This document shows positions 1-13,700 of a DNA stretch of 64,000 nucleotides, piece by piece. The notes under the pieces were generated by a model, which was not told the DNA's origin, ran no database searches, and was given only the letters and a program-made list of their open reading frames with translations. The first letter of the stretch is position 1; every line of letters begins with the position of its first letter. Source of the stretch: Tubulanus polymorphus. Lineage: Eukaryota > Nemertea > Palaeonemertea > Tubulaniformes > Tubulanidae. The position numbers were made by a program, and so were the translations under genes. The stretch is from NCBI RefSeq assembly GCF_964204645.1, contig NC_134028.1, forward strand, positions 3,942,501 through 4,006,500, read 5' to 3'.

Positions 1-3000
1 TCTATAATCGGAACTTTTGAGCAATATCAGAAACCACGAACTGAGCTGTACATCGCTATGATCAGGTAGGATATCGAGGGGACTCCTCAATTTGATTTTG
101 ATTTTGATTTTGTGTGTGGGTCCATTTTTCCTAGCTACGTATATCATCTGTTCTCAAAAATGGTTGAATATTTCATAGCGTGATCTTGTTACTCAGCGCT
201 CGGGTAAACTGTATTTCTTCGTGTTCTTCTAGAACGGTTTTGTTGAAAGGTGCTGTACTGGGAGTATTGATTTATATCTGGTATAACTTGGTCACGTGTG
301 AAGGCGATGGAGATGTGATCCGAACTCAACAGACCAAAGATGCCAAATGTTATGATGTAAGTACCAGTGCTCAGTGTGTTTATCAAATTCTCCTCCCTCC
401 TGGTTCCTCTTTCATAATCAGATATTCGATATTGGATGAATATTGTTTTGCAGTGTTGGGAGAATTTTATGGGGCAGGAATTGTATCGTTTAATGCTGGT
501 TGATTTCATGATCACTCTGATTATTACATTCTTCGATGAATTTTTACGTCGGTAAGGAAACACTTTCATTATTTCATCGGCCTAGGATAATAAGAAAACA
601 TTTCAATTTGAAAGAAGAATCTCGGGGGGCCATGTCTGTCCATTTAATGTGCCAAGTGAAAAGTGTTTTTGGGCAATTGTCTGGGGGGCAGTTGTCCTGA
701 TACCGTTTTTGTGTATGATAATTTGACTATCTATTTTCAGGGTAATGTCTACGTACTGTTGTAAAAAGATGCCTCATCCGGAGTTTGATATCGCGCGAAA
801 CACTTTAAATCTAATTTACTCACAAACTCTTTGCTGGTATGTAGACCTATTTTAATTAGCTGTAACCAGTTTGTATGTCTGGTGACTTAAATTTGATTTC
901 GATACATTTCTCCAGGTTAGGGCAATATTACAGCCCGTTATTGACCATTCTGCAGTTGATCAAGTTAATCGTAATCTTCCAAGTGAAAAGTGTAAGTATA
1001 TTTTGTAATATTGTTTGAATGCCTATTTACTGTTACAATTCAACGTGCGGTACTTCATTTATCGTATCAGTCGAGTTGTTTGTCGGAAATGTAGTTTAAT
1101 GTTGTTTTATGATCATGAACGGTTTTCAGTCAGAATTTCGAATGCGTTCTTTAATTTATAAAACTGTAGTTTTAGATAGAGATGAATTCATGAATTGCAA
1201 ATATTTACTGAGTATTCAGTATCGTGTTTAGTACTACCAAACAATGAAGATTTACTTATGCAGATGTTGTTATCGATATTGTTTGCTTTACCCACATATA
1301 TTTCAGTGATTTCAGTATATTTTCTAGTGATTTTATCATATAATGTTTTATCTTCTCATGCATGTTACTATATTTATGTTTGTAGTGTAGTGTAAGGCAG
1401 AATTGTGTCCCGAGTCAGAAACCGTGGCGTGGCGCTCGTGCTAATACTATATTCCTCGGCTTTTTGTTTGCCGCGTTTCTCATGGCAGCAATCAGTGTCG
1501 CGGCTAATGTTATTTTGTAAGTCTCTATTCTTACGCATGAAATATTTTTTCATCCACCCATCCCCATTTTTCGGATTGTACCTTGATGATAACCTTATTG
1601 AAACCCAGGGTCCAGTTCCACAGTTCCGAGTTGAAATTTGACTGAGTTAACTCATCGAAAATGAACTAACTTTTACTGAGAGTTAACTCTAACTCACGAC
1701 TGGAACTGGGTCCAGTATTGTAACTGAATGAATGAATGAATTTCTATTTACAATCATATGAATAAAATACACAATAGATGATACATACATTCTGAAATTA
1801 TGACACAAGAACCCCTGGCATGAAGGCAATGTTTAATTCTAAGTCCTATTTGCCTTCATTCCTCCTCTTGTCATGTCTAGATGGATAATTGATTTCAATG
1901 ATCAATGCCTAAACTTGTCATAGTAAACAGTATTGTGTATTGTTCCTCGTATCCAAAAGTTACAGGTGAATTTCTCTTGCAGCATCAAGCCATCTCAAGC
2001 GTGTGGTCCTTATCGCGGTTTAGACACATCTTATGAATCGATACTGCTGTTAATCAGTGATTGGAAGATTCGATTTTCATGGTTGGGGAATATCATATCA
2101 TTTGTCAGTTCAACCGGATTCATTGCCTTCGTTATTGTCTTTCTCATGTAAGAATGGGGCGAATTTGCGTGTTTATTTGGCCTAGTTTTATAGATTGTCA
2201 GTCTTTATATTTATACGTTGCTGGTTAACGGTCAGATTTTTTTCATCTCTTGTAGTATTGGTGCTCATTATCTTCGAATGTTGGCCGTTGCCAGAAAGGA
2301 ATCTGTAAAGATGATTAAAGTGCAATTAAAACTGGTGCGTATGAACAAGAATTAAACAGGGTGGCCACTTACTCAGAAATCAGGAAATTTCTTCTCTTTA
2401 GAAAAAGTCAGGGAATTTTATAAGAAAAGCTAAAAATCAGGGATTTTTGTTGACAGTTTCTGTCTATGTCTTACACATTTGACGGTGTTAATGTATTGGA
2501 TTCTTAGCAGATCAAATCAAGGAAAACAACGCAAGCAAGTGAACAAAAGCTTGAAGTGAAAAGTGACCACCCTGCCTGTTGAATCATTAATCGCCTATAA
2601 TAGACATTTTAATTGAGATTTATTTTTCACAAATTGTAGGAAGGAAAGGATAAGGTGTTTTTACTGAAATTATATAAGAATGCCATGCGGCAAGTCGGTT
2701 TCCGAGGGGATCAGTCGCACCCGATAACATCGAGTCGTAATAATCTACCGAATAGCGATGGTAAGAAATTTTCGTTTGCTTCGAAAACGATAACGTTATA
2801 TTATGAAACATAGGCCTACCGGTACATGTGGTGGAGAGATTTCATCGATCTAAGCTATGAATGATTCGATAATGATTATATTATAAAACTCATCTGATCT
2901 GGATTAAGATTCAGCTGTAAATTGCTATTACAGTAGACTCTGCTCAAGTCAGTTCCAACTCTGATATTCAATGGAATTTACCCTGCTGTTTGAATAAGGA

Positions 3001-4580
3001 AAATGATTATCTGACTTAAGCAAAGTCTGCTACAGTCAAACTAAAGTCGGAACGATCATTATTTTGATGACTTACACATCGTAGATAGAAATGGAATATA
3101 AATTAGGGCTCAAAGACTTAAACGATGACAAGTTTGACTGTTAATACGTAGCTCAATCATAATTTCCCTTGATGCATATCGTGTTGGTTATTGAATACTC
3201 GGTGCATTATACTGAATAAGCAAGCATATCGACTTATATGAATTAATGATTGAATTTTTGATTGATTGGTTTATCAATTTATTTGTATCAGTTATAGGAC
3301 GAATGACGTATGTATAAAAGGTATACTCATCTATCTATCTATCTCTATATATATTTATCTGTTTACTGTGATTACTGCTTCTTACTTATTATTTTGCATG
3401 ACGACTTGTAGTTTCATCACGCCAGCATTAACCACAGTTTCAGGATTTGCTATAGTTCACCGCTGAAGGCTATTCACACACGCTGAAATATCACATAGAT
3501 CCCCGTCATAGTCAGCCTCTATTTACTATAGTAGCTATTTTAGTTTAGTGCTTAGACTAAAAAAATCTGCCAAGTGAAGATATAGTTGTATACTAGTGTT
3601 ATATAGCATTATTTGTCTATACTTTGTTATAAATTATCTTGATGTGCTCTACCTCATCATACATGGCGTTCAGATGTTATATTTTGTGTTGGATTTTTTG
3701 GGGTTGACGAACTAGAATTTTCTCATTTATTTTGATGTTGTACAGTTGTTTTTTCGTGTTTTCACTTTTCCGCTTTCTATGAAACAATACCTTTATCTGG
3801 ACAATTTTCCTCAAATTTTTCTTGATTTTTATTCAAACAATCTGACTGTAAGCTCTTCCTAATGCTCCATGCTCCATGTTAAGATAAATATTTTACATTG
3901 TTAGGAGCTGAAAGTGATGGGTACTTGGGCACACATTGTCTGACATGACCTACAAGAAATAGTTTTATTTTCTCATTAAGTCTTACAAAGTTTCATTTAT
4001 GTAATTCATCGATGTTTAATGGAAGTATATTTGTTTTGCAGGAACGCGAACATTTGCCAAAACTCTGATGAGAGAGCATGACAAACAGAAAATATGCGAC
4101 AAGCCACCGCCCCCTAGTCCATTTGTCATGCATAAAGCTTTGAAAGATTTAGCCTCACCACCATGGAGACAATCTCAAGAGCAAATAAACCAACGACTGA
4201 AAAAGTTTTCATCGCTGCAAGGATTAGCAGTAAGTAAACCGGACAATGACGCTGTAGGCAAAACTAAAGCGATATCAGTTCATGAACTTCCGAGAGGAGC
4301 TTTTAACCGACATAGCAACTTAGAGTTAAATAGCCCAGGCCCGCGCCGCCAGGCTGATCAAGATATCTATTGTTCGACCGATTCGGTGAACAGTCGCGAA
4401 AATCTGCTCGATAGAAATGCGGATTCAAGTCGAAACAGCTCCGTAGATAGTATTTCATCGCCGGTCCGAAGCGACGGCGAACGATCGTCGAATAATGGCA
4501 ACTATGAAACGATATACGTACCGGGATCGACGTACGAGAATCACGCGTACGATACGACCACATTGGAAAACATTCCATAA
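1..4580 (+). CDS. Transmembrane channel-like (TMC) protein, 3' part of the gene
   Basis: TMC proteins are multi-pass membrane proteins related to the TMEM16 fold; TMC1/2 are pore components of mechanotransduction channels. I read ten exons: 1-65 (partial), 233-356, 454-551, 741-836, 916-991, 1386-1516, 1983-2147, 2256-2334, 2640-2760 and 4042-4580. They give 497 residues ending at TAA 4578-4580, and all phases match. The family signature CWENFMGQE lies at residues 64-72. It is followed by a PEFDIARN motif, several hydrophobic segments and the ACGPYRG motif near residue 203. The last exon encodes a hydrophilic Ser/Asn-rich cytoplasmic tail with a KPPPPSPF stretch. The 5' part, including the first membrane segments, lies left of the window. 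The acceptor at 1386 is the least certain; 1401 is an in-frame alternative that shortens the protein by five residues. The paralogue within the TMC family cannot be fixed from this part alone. Confidence 0.9.
1604..1714. repeat. Small foldback element, copy A (GGGTCCAGTTCC type)
   Basis: The left end GGGTCCAGTTCCACAGTT pairs with the right end, where GGAACTGGGTCC closes the element. The inner part contains repeated GAGTTAACTC motifs. A second copy lies at 54901-55014 in a LUC7L intron. Length about 110 bp with no coding capacity. Confidence 0.7.
2357..2574. mobile_element. hAT-like MITE, copy 1 (CAGGGTGGCC ends)
   Basis: The left end CAGGGTGGCCACTT is matched by the right end AAGTGACCACCCTG. 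The interior has repeated 'AATCAGGGA' words, as in the copy at 14980-15164. It lies in an intron of the TMC gene. The CAG...CTG ends suggest a non-autonomous hAT element; I see no clear 8-bp target duplication. Confidence 0.7.
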
Positions 4581-6120
4581 GTGACAATCATGATAGATCG
4601 ATTCAGCAGAACAGAAATCATAGAGCTGCCAACTGTTCCTGATTTTAAGATAAAATCCCACTATTTACAGATTAAAAGAATTTAGGGTGAGATCGAAACG
4701 TATAAAATATTTATAAACGTTTAAATATTTTAGATTTAATAAATAAATTCTTGTTTTTAAATTCTTTTAATCTGTAAATAGTGGGATTTTATCTTATTAT
4801 CCGTTCACCACGTTGGAGTGTGGTTATCGTTCTGTTCCTGATTTGTCAATATTTATTAATTTGATTTTTTTGGTGCATACAGAAATATGAAAGATGTTAC
4901 TGAGAGTCTTACTGTCGATTACTGATTAATTTGAACATTTTCTTTCATATCTCAATGAAATGTTCCTGAAAAAATTGTTACTGATAGCACTTTTCAGAGG
5001 TTGGCAGCCCTGAAATCAATAGAAGCAATATCGAAAGACTTATGCCTATGCATTGCTGTCGGAATATCTTCAAACGGCATCAAAAATAATCTTCTACAAG
5101 TAATAGAATTTATAGAGTAAATGCATAAAAAGCTCTTTTGTCAAAGTCAATAAATATGATCAGAACTTGGGGTTTATCGAAGTTCTAAATGTATTCAGTA
5201 TTTGAGAGTATTTATTATGATTTGTAAATATCTGTGATAAACTAAACTAAATGTCTTTATGTCGTCGTGTTCTAGTAATAAGCGAAAAGGCAAAGCGAAA
5301 TTTTCAGTTGCACTGTACAATAATGACATGTGCGGCAAAATTTATATTCAGGGAAGAATTTGATTAAGAGTAATATATACTTATACATGTGACCTACTAG
5401 GTCAAATATATCAGATTATTGATACATTTTTATAGAAAGATACTTGATTGTTTTGGTTTTTTTTTTTAAACTTTATAACAACTCGATAATATATTAATTC
5501 CATATATAACGTCTCTTCAATGCCTTGTATGGGGTGGTGCTATATGCTAGACTTGATATGTTTACAAGTAGGAAATTTGCTCACCAGTGCTGTCGAGCTT
5601 TTTTAACATACAAGGGTAACTCGGAACCTATTCTGCTAGTTTTTCAGCTCTAAATGAAAAGCATGTCCCCGTCGTTTGATAAATATATGTATATTTTTAC
5701 CGCTACTAATTATTTATATTTATATTCTATATACATGTACATTCCTAAAATCTGTTTTTGCCTTATAATCAGGGATATTGAATAATGATTATCACTGGTC
5801 TGTTATTTTGAGCTGCATGTATGTGCCAAATAAACTGCGACAAGCAAGAGATAATCAGTAGCCGATATGATGTATGTAGTGACAGCTCAAATGATATTTC
5901 TCATGTTGCCACTGCTGACTGAGTTTGTATTACATGGTAAAATAATCGAAGATATGGCCAAAATTAATATTGTTGTAATCTTATGAATTTTAATTTCTCC
6001 TGAGAAACCAAAAGCTATGATGCTTGTGTTAAGTTATTCATGTTTAATTCAGTCGTATTATAGATATATCATTTGTAACTTAATGTACTGAATAAACAGA
6101 AAGATATCTGAACAGATTTT
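4581..6120 (+). other. 3' UTR of the TMC gene
   Basis: No convincing ORF. An AATAAA signal at 6091-6096 is a good candidate for the main polyadenylation site, and a closer AATAAA occurs near 4739. The segment is AT-rich and holds the 39-bp inverted repeat described separately. Assigning it as 3' UTR is inferred from position and the poly(A) signals. Confidence 0.55.
4646..4796. repeat. Perfect 39-bp inverted repeat (foldback element)
   Basis: Arms 4646-4684 and 4758-4796 are exact reverse complements over 39 bases, separated by 73 AT-rich bases. The ends read TTAAGATAAAATCCC on the left and GGGATTTTATCTTA on the right. This suggests a small TTA/TTAA-targeting MITE, but no transposase is present. 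A 13-base direct repeat, CTGTTCCTGATTT, also occurs just left of the element (from 4633) and about 35 bases to its right. Confidence 0.85.
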
Positions 6121-7726
6121 GTTGGATTTAGTATTACTCTGAATCAGCTCCGTTTCTAGGGCAGTTTTCGATTCAACAAATAGCCACCATTGTGTATCAG
6201 GTTCCATGCAGGATGATCAGAATAAGGACAAAGTCAAAAAGTAACAAGTAGACTTGCTAAAAACCACGATTCATCCGCGAGAATGCTTGAAGCGGTAACG
6301 GCAGTAGGTTGCATTTGCTCCGATCTTTTAGGAAAATGCAACTAAGGAAGTGTAGGTTATATAGGCTCACTTAAGTACAAGTACTTTAGGTGTTTTTCCA
6401 GTTGTCCAGCACAAAATGATGAAGAGTCAGTCTACCGATTGAGTCCAATCGAGAAGTAAATTGATGCAAAAACCATCACAAAGAATTAGTCACATTTATG
6501 TCTAGGTAAATTCTGTACATTTATTACGATAGAATGATAATACATTAAGTACATGAAAGGAAAGGTTAACAAGACTAGTGCTGGACACAATATCACAGGC
6601 CTAATATAGATTTATCACAATACAATTACATCACGTGCAGTTTATGAACAATGATTGCAGTATTTAAACTCTTAAAACATTAATAAATGTCGAGTACATC
6701 AATTAATCTCTGCTTTTTCGATTTTCTACATTTTAAAGACATTCAAGTAAAATATTCGTTGGGTGTTTGATTTCAAAAATACATCTTTTTCAACTAATGA
6801 AAGTGCTTCATGACTATGATTTCAAGAACGGGTGGGATTCAAATTTCATCTCAATCACAGAAATCTGGGAGGAAAAATAAGATTTCAACAGACAAGTGAG
6901 CGACGGTGTGAATTAGGGAGGAGTCTCCGGTATCAAGGCACATTGTGTTCACCTGAAATTAATGTATTTTCTTGTAATCTCTTGAAGTCATGGACGGCTA
7001 GTAACGATACGTTGAACAAGATTCTATACAAATAGGTAATGTGAAATACACAAAACTTCAGGCATGATTTCATAGACTGAGTATCGAAGTTACTCCTAAA
7101 GATAAATCTTCAACCATCATAGTAACGATGATAAACCATGGTAATATCTGGCAAATTTGCATAATTTTTCAGAAAAGTCGATTTGGCCGGAATTGAGTGC
7201 TTAAAACAATCGTGCATCATAATAGATATAAACCCTACATACATAGTATATTTACTTATAAAAATTACAAACATAGCTTTGTTTTATGATATGTTGTTGG
7301 ACGATGAATGAGAAACTTACGTCCGCAGTTATTACAAGAAAAACTTATAACAATACTGATTACATGAATGCAAAACCAATACTTACACATAGGTATAGCT
7401 TACTGTACTAAATCTTAATAATCATAAATAATAAAACAATTATAGAATCTTTTGAATGAAATACTAAATTTATGCTCGCTGAAAATTTTGATTTTGAGCA
7501 ATAAATATATATCATAACGTATATAAAGGCAATCCTTGGAATATCAATTCGACTCTACTACAAATTACAAACAAGAATAGAAATTTCTAATTGATAAATT
7601 AACATGAATGTGACATGCACTTTCTTGATCTGGCGTACTCCTTGTAAGAGGAGCACTTTCTTGTAAGTGTGAATTACAATACCGGGTATTTCTGGATCCC
7701 AGAAGTCGGGTAAAGTTAAGTTATTT
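6121..7726 (-). other. Convergent intergenic DNA and 3' UTR of the PLAT-ankyrin gene
   Basis: The minus strand carries AATAAA at 6525-6520, a plausible 3' end for the PLAT-ankyrin gene; its 3' UTR would then be about 1.2 kb. TMC transcription ends near 6100, so the two genes converge with about 400 bp between poly(A) signals. No other gene is seen. Confidence 0.45.
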
Positions 7727-10700
7727 CTAGTCTAATGCTTCATCCCTGATTGAATCCAAGAAACTGCTTTTTCTTCTCTTCATTTCCTGCTTTTGAAGTT
7801 CATATTGTTCCCTTTTGTCCTGAAAAGAATTATCTAAATTTTTCTAATTGCCCCAAACGCACAACGAAGAATCCATGGAAAACATAATATCATACAATTT
7901 AGAAAGGCACACTAATGTACAAATATCGTGCATGAATAATGGACAATCAACAGACATGTGAAAGCAGCAATCTCTAAAGTGAAACGATGCAAAATACTGA
8001 AATAAAAACTCGACTAAACTTCTTCACATTGACTTCAATACTCACCTCGTTCTTCTGTAATGATTCAAACAGAAATAAGTTTTATCAAACCCAAAATGTA
8101 TCGATCTATTCTTTCTTAAACGATATTAAAATTTCATATCCTAACGAAAGACTGATGCGTTTTATTTCTATCGGAAATAAGCACAACGTACCTTCAGATC
8201 TTCTTCCATTTGTTGTTTCTTCTTATCTGACAAACTTGGTCGACGTTCAGTGCCTCTGTCCGACTGAAATATAGAGTAGCAGAATTGTGAGCTGTAAAAT
8301 ATTTCCTTTTGAACTTTAAGAGCATACAACAGTTGAATACAGGAATTGGGAGCTAAAGCCTAAAAATTTGATACCTTGTTTCTCCTTTCTGCTCAGCTTA
8401 AAAGTTGACCCGTCTGGCCCCTTTATACCCTGTACATAACTTTTTAAAATTACATTTACAAATTTTATTGTGGTTTACGAAATGACCCGGCTGATTAGAA
8501 GAAACAAGGTAGCATTTTTTGCCTTAGTCGGATTTTTTTGACTGATAACGGAAAATTCGTTTACAAAACTTAAAACATTGATTACTAGACTGCCTTCTAG
8601 TGTTCTGAAATGAAAGTCTGTGAATGAGTGAAGGAATGACAACCAACATCGTGAAGATTGTGAACCACCAAACTGAACCAACACCGTAAAACATAAGAAT
8701 TTAATACCTCAAGTCTTTCATCAGACTCATATTCTGAGTCAGAAGATGAACTGCTACTGGACTAGAGAAAATAGAATTCACCAATTTACTCAATAATGTT
8801 GACAAGTGTTAACAAATCATTCGAATAAATGAGTATAGAATGAGAGCGCTTACTTTTTCAGAAGAGGATGATTTTTCCGAAGAGTGATGGGCTATCTGGG
8901 AGCTGTTTGGCCCACTCGTTGAAGTTGACGTACTACGGGCAGTTGATTTCCCATTTTCGGCTCTGAGTTTTTCAAAAAACAGGACAAAATTTAAGCAATT
9001 CAGCCAAGATTCTTTTTGTACCACTTATATCAATCATTAATACAACATACAATTCAGCGTGTTGCTGGTTCTGCTGAGTTTTACCGGCCTGCTCGAGAAA
9101 ATCTTCAACTTCTTCCTGGTCGTAATTATTAGCGAAATCCAGCGCCGTGCGTCCCATCATGTCGACATCGGTCAACGCTGCACCGTTACTTACTAACCAC
9201 TTACACGTATGCAGATTACCACTGTAAATAATAAATAGATATTGAAAAAACCCCTCTCTATTCTTCCATAAATCTAAAACCCAATAGTGGTTATCCATTC
9301 ATTAGGCACACAGAAAAATTTCAATTTCTTTTACCTCTCCCCTTGAATCCAAATCAGCTATTTTTCCTTGTACTTAAGCATGAGTACAGAATTGAACTAA
9401 ACCCTTCCTCTAGTGCAATAAGTGTAATAAATGAGTGACCCCATGGGAATAACAGACTTGCATACTAATGGTATTTTTCAATTATGATTTAAACAAAGGC
9501 TGGGGAAAGACAAAAAGGCTGCGCTTCTGAAGTTTATATCAGTACCTTCTAGCTGCTAAATGAAGTGGTGTACAGTCATCTATAGACGTAACATTAATCG
9601 ATGCACCATGCTCAACAAGCACCTGAAATATCAGTATTTTCGACACAATTAAACTATAATCATCTGTCTGTGGGGGTAACCTCTCATTACAGTCACCTAA
9701 CGCACCATCAAACAGTGTACATGTCCACTAAGAGCGGCTAGATGTACAGCGCTGTAACCAGTTGGAGTTTCAGATTTGAGATCAGCACCATTTTCACACA
9801 GCCATCGAACTAATTCCAAATGACCGTCAGTCGTCGCGTAATGTAAAGCTGTCAAACCATGATCATCTTTTGAACTGAATGATTAAAGTTGCGAATTGAA
9901 AATTAAATCAGAATCGACGATGTTTAGATATTTTCGAAAATGACAGAAATAAAACTTACTTCACGGTTGCTTCATTTAGTTGAATGATCTTTTTGACCGT
10001 TTTCAAATCGCCGGCGCTCGCGGCTTGATGGATTGTCTTCGTGATTTTCGATCTTCTATCAGCAGTTTTAGGGCGAGATCTCGCGTCGTTACGAGGTTCG
10101 GAAACGTTCTTCGTTTCGACGAAAGCCGGATTCTCCCGATCCGGATGGACAACCGGCGCCGAGCTGCTGGCGTCGCTCCGCGATGAACTCGGTCGCGACG
10201 ATGAAAACTGAGGCTGCACCGATTCGTCGTCCGCTTCATCTCGTTTCGGAATACGACTATAATTCGGACGCGAGCTCGCGGCGGCGTCCTGATCGAAAAA
10301 ATCATCATTTTCTCTACGCGCCGGTGCCGATTCATTCGAGGAGCGCTGTTTCTGAGCAGGCGGGGAAGCCATCAAACCACTCGCTCGCACTTCGCGTTCT
10401 TTCTTTCGGACCGGTTCCGTTTCGACCGACCGTTCGGTCTCGCCGTCCGACGAATATTCAGAACTCGATCCCGTTTCGGTGTACGTCGAACCGGACTTCG
10501 ACGTGGATTCAGACGAAGCCGAGTCCGGGCGACTTTTATTGGCGACGACGCTGCTCCTTTCAGACTCCTCATCATTCACCTCACTACTGGCGAGAGATTT
10601 CGTCGATGTACGATGTGAAGCCGATGATTTGCGAGATGATTTCTGAGATTTTTTAGACGACGCGTTTGTTTCAGTATCGGAGGCTTCACTCGTCGCTTCA

Positions 10701-13700
10701 GATTCTGAAAAAAAGTGTAAATTCTTAAAATCAGATCTTAGAAGTAGACCGAGCCAGTCTCAAGGTTACGTAGAACCATCAAATTTCATCCGATGCCAGC
10801 AAATTCAGGGCCTAGTTTCACAAAAAGGTTGAACTCTTAAATTGATTTAATTTCTTCAATAATTCAGTTTACCTTTAGTCGATTTAAGACTTAATCCTTT
10901 TTGTGAAACCGGGTCCTGGAGCAGTTGGAGCAATGATGGGTCATCATCTGGTAACATGAATTGGGAAACGATTGAAATCTTTTACCTGCAGTAGTGACAG
11001 TTCTAGTAGTTGAGACAGTAAGCATGCGTTTAGTTTGTCCGTCTTCGTCCTGATACGACAACCAACGACCGCACGGAAATCGATAACTGACTTTATCTTC
11101 CAAATCATCGACAGTGATACTATCTAAAAACCATCCGAATCCTGAAACAAAGGAAAAACGCAACGATTAACTGAAACAAACTTTATTCCATTTAAGCGGG
11201 TTTTCCTAAGGCCTACAGTACTTCTGCAGCTGTTGTGTAAGAATTAAGAAGGGCATAGCGAGCAGAAATTGTACATTTTTAGCCTGCTTTTAACCGCAGT
11301 GTCTAAATTAGTGATGGACTTTGCTAGAACACCGCATTGCGGCATATTGATGTAATTAGTAATTAGTTTTTATCCCTATTGACATGGCAGCACCAGTCAA
11401 ACATAGTGAAGTACTAGTCACGATACACAGCACCGCGGGGTAGACGCACTATAACGGTATGCCTATTTATTCAACGCACTGGGAAGGAATTTTCAAATTA
11501 TCTCCAGCACTTTCAGGTATTGATTAGTAAGCGCTGAAAGGATTTTAAGTATGGTACCGATGAATCGCCCACACATCGTATTCAAATTAACATATAATCG
11601 TAATAGTGAAACGTACCAAGTTCAATTCGATTGTGACCGACTCTAATTTTGCGCAGTTCGCCGACGTGAAAGGCGTCAATGAGAAATTCATCCTCCTGAA
11701 ATAGTAATAATATCGCGTACAAATAACTACTGTTTAACGCAGGTAAACAATTACATCACGTTTAAACATCACGATTGTTTCATTCTCGAATTCCCTATGA
11801 AATCCTTGGTATGTTAAACCCGTTTGAATAAATATTTCACACGGAATTTTGCACGTTATTACGTAATTCGCGACAGCGCGATCTGCGTATTGCGTCAACG
11901 TCAATTAATAATTCAAACAAAGTACGCGTACAGTATACATCAACTGTAGACTGTATACATCAATATTCAGTCATCTCTACGAATAGAGACACAGAGTGGT
12001 TCATCTAGGTTTCTATTGACCTGTATTGATTATGATGAAACACAACCTCAAAATGTCGCGTTAAATAAATCTCTAATGTTGTCGTTTCACTCCCGATTGA
12101 CCGGTTACATGAATTTTTCAACACGCTTCCGACTCATTTGCATTACTTAACACAACATTCCCATCAACGAAGATCGGAGGTATCACGAAAGAGAACCTGC
12201 TTGAAGTTCAGCCGCGGATCCAGGGGTAATAACCGTATTTCCCAATACAGTCTAGAATTCTGAGTGCCCTTCAAAATGACATGGTTTTTTCTAGATAGCC
12301 TGCAGAACTCACCCTCCCTCTAGAGGCACTTAAGTGGTCCAATTATTACAAAATCTTATACCTCTTGTTTAGCATATGCATTGGCTAGGATACTTGGAGT
12401 GCCCTTTTTCTAAACGCAATAACTTCTGCATTCAATACTGTCTAGCTTTGACATAGGATCCGCCCCTGAAATTCATCATGGTTCGGAACATGTAAAGTTA
12501 ACGAACCTGGCCTTTGAGAAACTTGACTTTATGAGTTTTTGAACTGGCGAGTAAGATCTCCGTCGTCTTGCCTTTAGTACCATACAGAGTGATATAAACA
12601 TCAGCCTTCGTGCTCGCTCCTAGACGTTTTCCTGTGCGTACATAAATGCAGTACTTCGCCATTTTACCACTTGTGATCTCTTCATCCATCTGAAAAATAT
12701 AGCAACATTTATAAAACATCTATTTGGACTGGTTACAACCAAAGTACAAATCTAAGAATTCAGAAGATCTGAAACGAATTTTATTAGAGATTAATGATTA
12801 AAATTCAAAAAGACACAATGTTTCAGACTCTCGCAACACGGACCATCGATTTCGAATTTATTGAAGGAATCTTATTCCTTTGATTATCAATCGGGGAATG
12901 GTGACTCGAGAGCCAGAATCAAATGGCCACAAACTCAAAACGAAATGTCAAAAGTTCATCTGACAGAATGAAAACCTAAAAGACTGAACTCACATAATCA
13001 TATTGATCCATCAACTGTTTATCAGTTTGAACCCAAGCATCTTCAGTATTTGCGTAAACAGCATCTTCACTACTATCATCATCATCATCATCATCAACTT
13101 GTGCATCGGGTGATACGATTGCGCCTTTCGGTATTTCACTGCGACTCGGACGTTTTCGATATTTCGCCGATTTCGGACGCGTTCCTTTCAGTTTGCGCGG
13201 CTTAGCGACTGATTTCGGCTCGGTTGCCGATTGAGTTCTTACGTATAATCGCTGTTCATTCGGCACTTCACTATCCATATTATTGATTTCTTTTCTACAA
13301 GAAAAAAAGAAACGTGTTCGTGGAAATTAAGGGCTTATGATTTTACAACCCAGTTTACATGAATCTGTACATCTTGCTACAATATCTGTGACTGACGTTT
13401 GTAAAATGTATGTAACTTTTTTGTAAAATGTTTTCTCCTTGAAATAAATATTTTGTTTAAAAAAAAATGAATCTGTAATTTTATCTGTTTGATTGACTGT
13501 GTATTTCACCTGAAGGGTAGATATTTTCCTGTTTGATAAACTGTTTTATACCCATTAGAAAGTGAGATCTACAATATATTGTTATCAGTTCTATGAATTT
13601 TCAGTTACATATCAGTTAAATCCAAAGATTTTCTACTGTAATAATCAGAACATAAAGGCAAAATTATGAAGCTCGAATTTACCTCAGCCATCGTGGAAGA

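Noticed and set aside
10183-10656. Open frame of 157 codons on the + strand
   Set aside because: Antisense of the Ser/Glu/Arg-rich linker exon of the PLAT-ankyrin gene; no independent evidence.
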